Assembly (NCBI GenBank): GCA_002419025.1
Contig: DIFG01000071.1
Location: 7,392 to 28,601 of the forward strand
Source: Deltaproteobacteria bacterium UBA5754
Lineage (GTDB): Bacteria > Desulfobacterota > Dissulfuribacteria > Dissulfuribacterales > UBA5754
DNA: 21,210 nt
Direction: 5' to 3'
Below are positions 8,233 to 16,118 of this stretch, in pieces (the stretch's first letter is position 1; each line of letters opens with the position of its first letter). The notes under the pieces were generated by a model. The model saw nothing but the letters and a program-made list of their open reading frames with translations. It did no database searches and was not told where the DNA came from. Made by a program: the position numbers and the translations under genes.

Positions 8233-8912
8233 TTGGACCCTTTACGAACCATCATGTTGAAGCGGCCATGCCATCATGTCCTGGGCAGAGGACATTACGA
8301 AAGGAAGGGGGGCCGGAGAGGATCCAATCACCGTAACGGTTCCTACGGCAGGAAGTTCACCCTGAAAGGCATTGGTGAGGTTTCAGTCAAGGTTCCTCGG
8401 GACCGCAGGGGGGGAATATGCAACACAGCTTCTTCCCCGGGGCAGACGGTACGAGGACGAGATTGCCCGGGATCTCAGCATGATGTTTCTTGGAGGAGTC
8501 AGCACTCGCACCCTTTCGATCCTCTCTCATCGGCTCATTGGCCGAAAGCTCTCGCATGCCGAGATCTCCTCGGCCAACACGGAGCTGGTAGATGCCGTGG
8601 AGAAATGGAGGAGCCGGGACCTTTCCTGTGAGAGGGTATTTGAGGAAAAATTTCCCAAAGCCAGGATCCAGCACTGCCAGGTCCATGTGGCAAGAAACGT
8701 CCTGGCCAAGGTCCCCAAAAGGTTCAAAAAGGCCGTGGCCGATGACATGCGGACTATCTTCTACACCTCGTCCAGAAAAAAAGGCGAGGGAGTTCTTCAC
8801 TGGATTCAAAAAAAATGGGAAAGGGATCTCCTCGATGGAACTTCATTGGAGATCGAATCCCATCGGAAAAGTACGAAAAAACCTGCCCATCTGGAATCAG
8901 ATCAAAGGATAG
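8233..8912 (+). pseudogene. IS256-family transposase, broken
   Basis: Fragments of one transposase are spread over three frames. Frame one carries LGRGHYERKGG and NGSYGRKFTLKGIGEVSVKV plus PRDRRGG. The frame changes in a run of seven Gs (8408-8414). Frame two continues with EYATQLLPRGRRYEDEIARD, MFLGGVSTRTLS and WRSRDLS, then jumps to FEEKFPKARIQHCQVHVARN and VLAKVPKRFKKAVADDMRT. The jump removes the central region that holds the first two catalytic Asp residues (the LFLDG and DGLPGL stretches of intact relatives). Frame three gives the C-terminus MELHWRSNPIGKVRKNLP, after a further deletion of the segment with the catalytic Glu (IIERLNKE in relatives). The native N-terminal residues are also absent. 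All three DDE residues are therefore lost. Confidence 0.85.
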
Positions 8913-8928
8913 TATGCGGGATGGAGAG

Positions 8929-8956
8929 AATTTCACACAAAATAGTTGACACTACC
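8929..8956 (-). repeat. IS256-family right terminal inverted repeat
   Basis: A 28-bp end whose reverse complement matches 17373-17400 at 23 of 28 positions, with the inner 12 bp TTGTGTGAAATT identical. The IS interior lies to its left; the exopolysaccharide genes start 68 bp to its right. Confidence 0.75.
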
Positions 8957-8964
8957 CGCGAAAA

Positions 8965-8992
8965 TTTTCAGAGAATTTATACATTCTACAAT
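8965..8992 (+). promoter_or_regulatory. Possible sigma70-type promoter for the wecB operon
   Basis: TTTTCA (8965-8970) and TACAAT (8987-8992) are separated by 16 bp, 32 bp before the wecB ATG, in an AT-rich patch just outside the IS end. The -35 match is weak. A TTGACA at 8946-8951 lies inside the IS end but has no well-spaced -10. This is a suggestion only. Confidence 0.3.
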
Positions 8993-9024
8993 GAATACCT
9001 TATTCTGTGGAGCTGTACTAAAGG

Positions 9025-10215
9025 ATGAGCACCCGTCGAATTGTCACCGTGATAGGCACCCGGCCTGAAGCCATCAAGATGGCTCCGGTGATCCGGGCCA
9101 TTCAAGAGCGCAGAGACGAGCTGGAAAGCGTGGTCATCGCTACGGCCCAGCACCGCGAGATGCTCGACCAGGTTCTGGGCCTGCTCCAGATCGTCCCCGA
9201 CCTCGACCTGGACCTGATGCGCCCCGACCAGTCTCTGACCGACTTGACGGCGCGGGTGCTGCGCGAGATGGAAAAGGCGCTGGAGAAGACCCAGCCCGAC
9301 CTCCTTCTGGTTCAGGGAGATACGACAACCGTGTTTGCAGGGGCGTTGGCCGCCTTTTATGCCGGCGTTCCCGTGGGCCATGTGGAAGCGGGCCTGCGCA
9401 GCCGCGATTTGCGCAACCCCTTTCCCGAGGAGCTGAACCGGCACCTGACCTCGGTGGTAACGGATATCCACTTCGCTCCCACTGAGAAAGCCCGCCGGGA
9501 ACTCCTCCGGGAGGCCATCCCGGAGGAGCGAATCGTCGTCACCGGCAACACGGTCGTGGACGCGCTGCTCTCTCTGCGGAACGCCCCTTTCTCCTTCGAC
9601 AGCACGCCGCTGGCCGACTTTCCTTTCGAAGACGGTCGACTCCTCCTGGTGACCTCCCATCGCCGGGAATCCTGGGGAGCTCAATTGGAGGAGATCTGCC
9701 TGGCCTTGAAAGACCTCACGGCCCTATTTTCCGACCTGCAGGTTATCTATCCTGTTCACCTCAATCCGAATGTCCGCCGCACCGTGGAGGGTCTGCTCCA
9801 AGGTCAGGAGCGCATTCACTTGATCCCGCCGGTGGATTACTTGACCTTTATTCACCTGATGCAACGCTCCTTCTTGATTCTGACCGACTCGGGAGGCGTG
9901 CAGGAAGAAGCGCCAAGCCTGCGGAAACCGCTCCTCGTGCTGCGCAAGGTCACCGAGCGGACCGAGGCGCTGGAGAGCGGACAGGCAAAGGTAGTGGGGA
10001 CTTCCCGAGAGTCGATCGTCGAGGAATCGGCCCGGCTGCTGACCGACCCGAAGGCCTACCGCGCTATGACCACGGGGCCGAACCCCTTCGGCGACGGCCA
10101 TGCGGCGGAACGCATCGCAGAAACCCTGGACCGTTGGGCCAGGGGGGCCTTGCCCTTGCTGGAACCCGAACGACAATTCCATCCTCAGATGGCGCAAGCG
10201 AAGAGAACCCGATGA
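9025..10215 (+). CDS. wecB: UDP-N-acetylglucosamine 2-epimerase (non-hydrolysing)
   Basis: A cytoplasmic enzyme that interconverts UDP-GlcNAc and UDP-ManNAc. All family signatures are in order: GTRPEAIKMAPV near the N-terminus, ATAQHREMLDQVL, LLVQGDTTTVFAG, VGHVEAGLRSRD, NPFPEELNR, FAPTEKAR, VTGNTVVDALL, SHRRESWG, YPVHLNP, LTDSGGVQEEAP, and RKVTERTEALESG where most relatives have TERPE. The length of 396 aa is slightly above the usual 370-380, with extra residues at the C-terminus. AAAGG directly abuts the ATG, which is poor spacing, but no better start preserves the N-terminal motif. It is the first gene of a tightly overlapping set with an NfrB-like synthase (ATGA overlap), which implies that its UDP-ManNAc is the precursor of the exported polymer. 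Leucine is mostly CTG, unlike the CTC-rich trehalose genes upstream. Confidence 0.95.
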   Translation: MSTRRIVTVIGTRPEAIKMAPVIRAIQERRDELESVVIATAQHREMLDQVLGLLQIVPDLDLDLMRPDQSLTDLTARVLREMEKALEKTQPDLLLVQGDTTTVFAGALAAFYAGVPVGHVEAGLRSRDLRNPFPEELNRHLTSVVTDIHFAPTEKARRELLREAIPEERIVVTGNTVVDALLSLRNAPFSFDSTPLADFPFEDGRLLLVTSHRRESWGAQLEEICLALKDLTALFSDLQVIYPVHLNPNVRRTVEGLLQGQERIHLIPPVDYLTFIHLMQRSFLILTDSGGVQEEAPSLRKPLLVLRKVTERTEALESGQAKVVGTSRESIVEESARLLTDPKAYRAMTTGPNPFGDGHAAERIAETLDRWARGALPLLEPERQFHPQMAQAKRTR

Positions 10216-12476
10216 ACTTCAGCGATCTGATTCCTTACCTGCTGCTCGGAATCAAGGTCCTGTTGTATCTGGTTGCTATCATCTTCTTCCTCAGCGGACT
10301 GGATGATTTCTTTATCGATCTTTACGACTTTTTCCGCCGGACGTACCGCCGACTGTTCGTAATGCCGAAATATGAGCGACTGACCGAAAATCACCTCTTG
10401 CGACCCGAGGAACAGCCGGCGGCCTTGATGGTGCCCGCTTGGAACGAAGCGGGCGTGATCCGGAAGATGCTGGAAAACACCTTGCAAACGCTGAACTACT
10501 CCAACTACCACGTCTTTGTGGGCACCTACCCGAACGACACGGGGACTCAGAAGGAAGTCGAGATCGTCCGGGAACGGTACGAGAATGTTCACCGCGTGGT
10601 CTGCCCCAAAGACGGCCCGACCAACAAAGCCGACTGCCTGAACTGGATCTACCAGGGCATCCGAGTGATGGAAAAGGAGAAAAACCTCCGGTTTGAAATC
10701 TTCGTCATCCATGACTCGGAGGACATCCTCCATCCCCTGTCCTTCAAGCTGTTCAATTACCTCATCCCCCGCAAGGATATGGTTCAGTTGCCGGTCTTGC
10801 CGCTGGAGAGCAAATGGTATCAGTTCACCGCGGGCCACTATCTCGACGAATTCGCCGAGAACCACTTCAAGGATATGATGGTGCGCGAACGCCTCGCCGG
10901 GACGATTCCGAGCGCCGGTGTGGGATGCGCTTTCAGCCGCCGCGCTTTTGATCGGATCGCCGAAGACCGCGGGAATCAACTGTTTAACATCGACTCGCTG
11001 ACCGAAGATTACGACTTCGGTTTTCGATTGAAGCAATACGATCTCAAGCAAGTGTTCGTCATTCAAGCCATCCAGCGCACAATGACCCGGAAAAGCTTCT
11101 GGAACGGCCGTAGCCGCCAGGTGAAGGTCAAGGAATACATCGCCACGCGGGAATATTTCCCCAGGACCTTTCGCCAGTCAGTACGGCAAAAGACCCGCTG
11201 GGTGCTTGGCATCTGTCTGCAAGGCTGGGCCAATCTCGGCTGGTCCGGCGGAATCTGGATCAAGTACATGCTTTTCCGGGATCGCAAAGGGCTTCTGACC
11301 AACCTGGTTAACGTGCTCGGTTATATTGTCGTGCTGGCCCTTTTGCTGATCCAGATGTTCTCCCCCGGTTCCTATCGTTACCCCCCGCTGGTCGAGCAAG
11401 GCACGTGGCTGTGGTACCTCATCCTGGCGGATACTTTCTTCCTGGTTGTCCGGTGGTTTCAACGGGTCTATCACGTTCGGCGGTTCTACGGCTGGGGACA
11501 GGCGCTGCTGTCCATTCCCCGGCAAGTCTGGGGCAACGTGATTAACTCAGCCGCCTCCGCCCGGGCCGTCTATACCTTCTTATGCTCCCTGCTGACCGGA
11601 AAAAAGATAACCTGGGACAAGACGGCTCACGTCTTTCCCTCCGAGAGCGAGCTGACGGCCTTTCGGCGCAAGCTGGGAGACCTACTCCTGGAAAAACGCT
11701 TCATCACAGTTCACCAGCTTGACGAGGCCCTGCGTCGCCAGCAGGAGTGGGAACGCCCGCTGGGGGCCATCTTGCTCGAAATGGGCCTGGTGCAGGAAGG
11801 CGCCCTCATCCAGGTCCTGGGCACACAGCTGCGCTTGTCCACGCGCGAGATCGACCCCTACGAGACTCCCTTGGAAGTGCTGAAGATTTTGCCGCGCGAT
11901 CTGGCCGTCCGCTATGGGATCTTCCCGGTTGAATTGCGCAGCGGAGGACGCTTGCTGGTGGCCACCGAAAACCCGCCCAATCGCGAGGAGGTGCAAGAAC
12001 TGGAAAGAAAACTCGAACGGCCGGTCGAGTTCTGCCTTTCCACCCGAAGCGACGTCGCCTTCGCCATCCGGCGCGGGTACGAACGCCTCGAAGCGGCCGA
12101 CGAACAGGCGGCCGCAAAATCGCGTCTGGGGCAACGGCTCCTCCAGCATAACCTGATCACCCAGGAGCAACTCAAGCAGGCTCTGAGGGTGCAGCGCCAA
12201 TCGTATGCCCAGCTGGGAGAGATCCTGCTGAATAAGCGTTTCATCTCTCCGGCCCGCCTGAAAGAAGCCACTCTGCGCTTCTTTGCGGCGGAAGGCCGGG
12301 GACGCTTGGGGGACTTCCTCGTCCAGAACCAGTACATCACCCTGGAGCAACTGGAATTGGCTCTCGAAGATCAACAGGCCCGCTTCCGGCGTCTCGGCGA
12401 CGTGATGGTTCAGCTGGGAATCATTCCTGAGGCGACACTGAAGCGCATTCTCCAAGAAGCGACCTATGAGGACTAA
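10212..12476 (+). CDS. nfrB: NfrB-like membrane glycosyltransferase with three MshEN repeats
   Basis: A predicted inner-membrane polysaccharide synthase of 754 aa. An N-terminal membrane segment (about residues 6-30) precedes a GT2 domain with the nucleotide-sugar motif PAWNEAG, a DxD-like HDSED at 167-171, TEDYD at 264-268 and QKTRW at 326-330 (the processive QxxRW type). Hydrophobic segments follow around 360-390 and 405-425. The C-terminal third is a putative c-di-GMP sensor: three tandem pairs of the 24-residue MshEN motif at 487-539, 638-690 and 698-750, each pair with a 5-residue spacer. The first pair is followed by the alpha/beta half of an MshEN domain. E. coli NfrB, a c-di-GMP-activated ManNAc-polymer synthase, has the same GT2-MshEN order. 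The ATG at 10212 overlaps the wecB stop (ATGA), so I prefer it to the longer frame from 10134. It overlaps the next gene by 11 bp. Confidence 0.88.
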   Translation: MNFSDLIPYLLLGIKVLLYLVAIIFFLSGLDDFFIDLYDFFRRTYRRLFVMPKYERLTENHLLRPEEQPAALMVPAWNEAGVIRKMLENTLQTLNYSNYHVFVGTYPNDTGTQKEVEIVRERYENVHRVVCPKDGPTNKADCLNWIYQGIRVMEKEKNLRFEIFVIHDSEDILHPLSFKLFNYLIPRKDMVQLPVLPLESKWYQFTAGHYLDEFAENHFKDMMVRERLAGTIPSAGVGCAFSRRAFDRIAEDRGNQLFNIDSLTEDYDFGFRLKQYDLKQVFVIQAIQRTMTRKSFWNGRSRQVKVKEYIATREYFPRTFRQSVRQKTRWVLGICLQGWANLGWSGGIWIKYMLFRDRKGLLTNLVNVLGYIVVLALLLIQMFSPGSYRYPPLVEQGTWLWYLILADTFFLVVRWFQRVYHVRRFYGWGQALLSIPRQVWGNVINSAASARAVYTFLCSLLTGKKITWDKTAHVFPSESELTAFRRKLGDLLLEKRFITVHQLDEALRRQQEWERPLGAILLEMGLVQEGALIQVLGTQLRLSTREIDPYETPLEVLKILPRDLAVRYGIFPVELRSGGRLLVATENPPNREEVQELERKLERPVEFCLSTRSDVAFAIRRGYERLEAADEQAAAKSRLGQRLLQHNLITQEQLKQALRVQRQSYAQLGEILLNKRFISPARLKEATLRFFAAEGRGRLGDFLVQNQYITLEQLELALEDQQARFRRLGDVMVQLGIIPEATLKRILQEATYED

Positions 12477-15400
12477 GCAAACTGTCGGGAATCCTCTTGC
12501 GCAGGTAGTAGCCTTGGTCTTGCTGATGCTCTTGCTCGCCGCTGAATTGCTTGCAGCACAGCACAATCCCCCGAACACCGCCCCGGAAACCCTCGGCCGA
12601 CTCGAAGTGCGCCGCCAGGAGAACTTCTTCCAGAAACAACTGCGCCTCTTTCGGACCTATCCCCATCTGGAGCGCGCCTACCGGCTGATGGATGAGGGTC
12701 GGCTCGATGAAGCCCGACTTGAACTGGAGCGCTACCTGGAGATTGACCCCCAAGACCTGAGGGTTCGATTCATGTATCTTGTCTTGCTCCAGCGGACCGG
12801 GGACGCCGAGGAAGCCATCCGGCAAGCGGACCTCATTCTGGAGCAACAGCCGGGGTTCGCTCCCGCCCGGGTGTACCGGGGCTTGGCCTGCCAAGCCTTG
12901 GGCCGGTTCGACGAAGCGACCGAAACCTTCCGGGCAGCCGCGGCCACCGCCGATCCAGGGACCGAAGAGGGAAATTTCACCCTGGAGATGCTTGCGGATC
13001 TCGCCCTCCAGGCGGGACAATACAGCCACGTCCTGGAAGCCCTGCGGCAACTGGCCGAAACTCGGGAGAGAGATTATCGCTTTCATTTTCGAGAAGGGAT
13101 CGCGCGCGAGGCCCTCGGGCAGCTCGAGCAGGCCGAGTCGGCTTACCGCCTGGCCCTCGGTTTGGCCGAAGACCCGAAACAGAAACTGAAAGTGTATCGC
13201 GCACTCGGCGAAACGGCTAAGAAACGCAAGGACTGGCAAGCGGCGCGAAAGGCTTTTGAGTCGGCCTTGGAGCTGGGGCCGGGAGACGCTGACCTGATGC
13301 AAGCCTTGGCGCAGGTTGCCTATGCGCAAGGTGACTATCCCGAGGCCGCGCGCTGGATGCGCCGCTCGCTCGAGCAGCAGCCGGATCCCGGCAAGCGCGA
13401 ATTCCTGGCCAACGTCCTTATCGCCATGAACGAGGATGCCGCTGCGGCGGAACAACTGGTGCAGTTGCTTTCCGAGCTGGACGCCGCGCAAGACCGTCAT
13501 CGGGTTTTGCTGCTCTTGGGCGAAGTCTATACCCGACTGGAGAACTACCCTGAAGCTACCAGGGCCTTCCAGGAAGCGGCCCGGCTCCACCAGCCCGACC
13601 ATGCCACAGTGCATGCCCTGGCCCGTGCCTTGGAGCGGGAAGGGCGCTTGGCCGAAGCGCTCTCCTGGTTCGAGAAGCGATTGCAGCTTCAGCCTTCGGC
13701 TACAGCCCACCTCGAGCTGGGCATGATTTATGCCAAGCTGGGACAGGGCGAGCAGGCCATCCAACACCTGGACGAAGCCCTGAAAGCCGGCCTTCCGCAG
13801 GATCAGCAAAGCCTTGCCTACAAACAGCTGGGGTTTCTCTTCCAGCAGGCCGGGCGCTACCGGGAAGCCAGGCAGGCCTTCGAAAAAGCGCTGGCCTTGC
13901 GACCCCGGGAGACTTCTCTATATCTGGCCTTGGGCGAGGTGTGCATCCAACAGGGCGATCTCGACAGCGCCGTGCGCTATCTTGAGCACGCTCTGGGGTT
14001 ACAAGAGTCCCCCGAAGCGTTTCGCGCCTTGGCCCACGCCCACATCAAAGCAGGGAACCTCGAACAGGCCATCACCACCTGCCAGGATTATTTACGCAAG
14101 CTGCCCGAACGGCAGATGGCCGCCCCGGACATTCTGGAAACGCTCGCCTTTCTCAAAGCCGAAAGGGGAAACTGGATTGAAGCAACGGCTCTCTACCAAG
14201 AGGCGTTCGAACGGGGCGGGCAGGCCAATCCCATGCTGCTCCGACAAGCGGCCTACTGCCTGGCCACTGCCGGACAATGGGAAGAAGCGCGACAGGTTTA
14301 TCTCCGCTTCTTGGCCTCGCCAGGTCTTCCCAAATCCCTGAAGGGAGCGACTTGGGAGGACCTGGGGTATATTGAGTTAAGGTTGAACCGCCATCCGCAA
14401 GCCGTCGAGGCCTTCCAGAAGGCCCTCGACTTCGGCCGGGACACTTGGCGCCTCCGGCAAGACCTTGCCTTAACGCTTTACAGGCTGGAGCGCTGGGAAG
14501 AGGCCCTGGAACAGTTTCGCCTGGCGCTGGACCGGAAAAGAACCGCCGGCGGGCTGGCCGCTATCGGACGCTGCTACAAGGCGCTGAACAAACCCGGCGT
14601 AGCGATCCATTTCTTCCGGCTGGCGCTGGAGGAATCGGAAACCCTCGAAGCGGACGAGCGGCGGCAGTTGTATAACGAGTTAGGCTACCTATACGCGCGG
14701 GAAGCCGAGTATGCCGAGTCGGCCTGGGCCTGGCAACAATCCTTGGTTCTGAAAGACGACCCGGCCGTCCGGCTTCATTTGGGCCGGATGCAGCGCTTGC
14801 AGGGCTCGCTGGAAGAAGCACGCGAGACCCTGGCGGGCATCAGCTTGGAGGGCCTTCCGCCGGAACTCCAGGCGGCATATCTCGATGAACTGGCCGAGAT
14901 TGACCGGAGCGACGGCCTTCTTGAATCGGCCCGGGAGGAAATGGCGAAGGCCTACGCGATTGAGCCGACGGCCGACCGCGCCTACCGGCTCAGCTTGATT
15001 TGCCGGGAATTGAATCGGCCCGACGAAGCAGTCGCGTACGCAGAGGAGGCACTACGCCGGGAGCCGGATAACATCGAGTATGCCGTTACTCTCGGTTACG
15101 CCTGCAGCGATGCAGGACAAACCCAACGGGCTGCATTGCTCCTCGAGGATGCGGTGGAACGTGACCCCGGATGCTTGCCTCTGTACGAGGACTTAGCCTA
15201 TCTCTACATGCAACAACCGGACAACGAGCAGGCGGTTTATTGGTTCAAACGGGCGATTGACAATGCCACGCCTTCCCTGGCGGCATTGCCTGAGGAAGAA
15301 AAGGAACTCGAACAGCATCTCTACCGGATGCGCAAGGAAGTTGCGACGCTGAATAACCGCTGGGATATTACCGCCTACCTGTCCTACCGCACCGACGCCG

Positions 15401-16101
15401 AGCAGCAGGTGACTACGCCGGTCGGCACGAGCGGCGGAGGCGTCTCCTCTCAAGGCGGCCTCGAAGTGGCCTACCAGCCGCCGGAGATCGGTTTTCGCGA
15501 TGGCCGTATCTTTCAGCTGTTCGCCCGTGTGCTATGGAACGTCGAACCGGACTCGGTGCGTTTCGACGAGGATTCCTACCAGGGCGGCATCGGCGCGCGG
15601 TACAAGCCTTTCAAAAGGCACAATCTGTTTTTCAGCGGCGAGAAGCTTTTCCGAATCGGGGATGACGCGGATGACAACTGGCTCCTCCGGGCGCTCTATA
15701 CGTGGGACGATGGCTACGGCTTAAAGCCGGGCGAGGAGCATTGGAATTACACCCTATTATACGGCGATGCAGCCTACTTCGTGGACTCCCCCGATTACTG
15801 GACCTACTATGGCGAGGTTCGGCAGGGGCGGACGTTCAACTTCGACGACTGTTTCCTGGTTACGCCTCACCTCGTTGCAGACGGTCGCTACCAGGATCGG
15901 GGCTCAGCGACCGGCTCATACATCGAGGGCGGGGCCGGGGTCTCTTTCAGGTACCTTTTTAACAACACCCGGTACGAGGTTTATCGCTCCAGCTTCGAGG
16001 TGCTTGTCCACTATAAAGCGGGACGGTTCTACCGTCACACCAGCGAAATTGAGGACGACACTTTTAATGGTGCGATCATCACCGGCGTCTTAAGATTCTA
16101 G
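12466..16101 (+). CDS. nfrA: NfrA-like TPR outer-membrane export protein
   Basis: A large exported protein of 1211 aa. A signal peptide (about residues 1-31, hydrophobic core ALVLLMLLLAAELLAA) precedes a long superhelix of TPR units from about residue 62 to 960, recognisable by repeated A-x-x-x-x-x-x-A-L-x-x-x-P spacing. The C-terminal 246 residues from W966 (WDITAYLSYRTDAEQQ) alternate aromatic and hydrophobic residues in beta strands (EVAYQPPEIGFRDGR, FSGEKLFRIG, YTLLYGDAAYF) and end in Phe, the signature of an outer-membrane beta-barrel. This is the architecture of NfrA, the phage N4 receptor and partner of NfrB; PgaA and BcsC are arranged similarly, so an exopolysaccharide export channel with a periplasmic TPR scaffold is the likely role. 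The assignment to NfrA rests on its place after an NfrB-like gene and on architecture. Confidence 0.8.
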   Translation: MRTKQTVGNPLAQVVALVLLMLLLAAELLAAQHNPPNTAPETLGRLEVRRQENFFQKQLRLFRTYPHLERAYRLMDEGRLDEARLELERYLEIDPQDLRVRFMYLVLLQRTGDAEEAIRQADLILEQQPGFAPARVYRGLACQALGRFDEATETFRAAAATADPGTEEGNFTLEMLADLALQAGQYSHVLEALRQLAETRERDYRFHFREGIAREALGQLEQAESAYRLALGLAEDPKQKLKVYRALGETAKKRKDWQAARKAFESALELGPGDADLMQALAQVAYAQGDYPEAARWMRRSLEQQPDPGKREFLANVLIAMNEDAAAAEQLVQLLSELDAAQDRHRVLLLLGEVYTRLENYPEATRAFQEAARLHQPDHATVHALARALEREGRLAEALSWFEKRLQLQPSATAHLELGMIYAKLGQGEQAIQHLDEALKAGLPQDQQSLAYKQLGFLFQQAGRYREARQAFEKALALRPRETSLYLALGEVCIQQGDLDSAVRYLEHALGLQESPEAFRALAHAHIKAGNLEQAITTCQDYLRKLPERQMAAPDILETLAFLKAERGNWIEATALYQEAFERGGQANPMLLRQAAYCLATAGQWEEARQVYLRFLASPGLPKSLKGATWEDLGYIELRLNRHPQAVEAFQKALDFGRDTWRLRQDLALTLYRLERWEEALEQFRLALDRKRTAGGLAAIGRCYKALNKPGVAIHFFRLALEESETLEADERRQLYNELGYLYAREAEYAESAWAWQQSLVLKDDPAVRLHLGRMQRLQGSLEEARETLAGISLEGLPPELQAAYLDELAEIDRSDGLLESAREEMAKAYAIEPTADRAYRLSLICRELNRPDEAVAYAEEALRREPDNIEYAVTLGYACSDAGQTQRAALLLEDAVERDPGCLPLYEDLAYLYMQQPDNEQAVYWFKRAIDNATPSLAALPEEEKELEQHLYRMRKEVATLNNRWDITAYLSYRTDAEQQVTTPVGTSGGGVSSQGGLEVAYQPPEIGFRDGRIFQLFARVLWNVEPDSVRFDEDSYQGGIGARYKPFKRHNLFFSGEKLFRIGDDADDNWLLRALYTWDDGYGLKPGEEHWNYTLLYGDAAYFVDSPDYWTYYGEVRQGRTFNFDDCFLVTPHLVADGRYQDRGSATGSYIEGGAGVSFRYLFNNTRYEVYRSSFEVLVHYKAGRFYRHTSEIEDDTFNGAIITGVLRF

Positions 16102-16118
16102 TGCCGGAAGAGAGGTCT

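Larger units (their letters stand above)
8197..8956 (+). mobile_element. Decayed IS256-family insertion sequence (right part)
   Basis: The segment holds a broken IS256-type transposase and ends at 8929-8956 in a terminal repeat (AATTTCACACAAAATAG...GACACTACC) characteristic of IS256-family right ends. The reverse complement of this end matches 17373-17400 at 23 of 28 positions. The left end of this copy is missing; the remnant abuts the structured element directly. Internal deletions and at least two frameshifts make it non-autonomous. Confidence 0.8.

Noticed and set aside
7947..8336. Small open frames over structured element copy 1 (reading APVHGGGFADGARPW on one strand, PMDGGYLPHGTNTPAAG on the other)
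   Set aside because: The similar peptides at copy 2 come from the repeated palindrome itself; differences between copies preserve base pairing rather than protein sequence.
8946..8983. TTGACA in the IS end with a downstream TATACA as a hybrid promoter for wecB
   Set aside because: The spacing is about 26 bp, too long for a sigma70 promoter.
12421..13809. 462-aa minus-strand open frame opposite the NfrA-like gene
   Set aside because: It is antisense to clear TPR repeats and has no family resemblance; a shadow frame.
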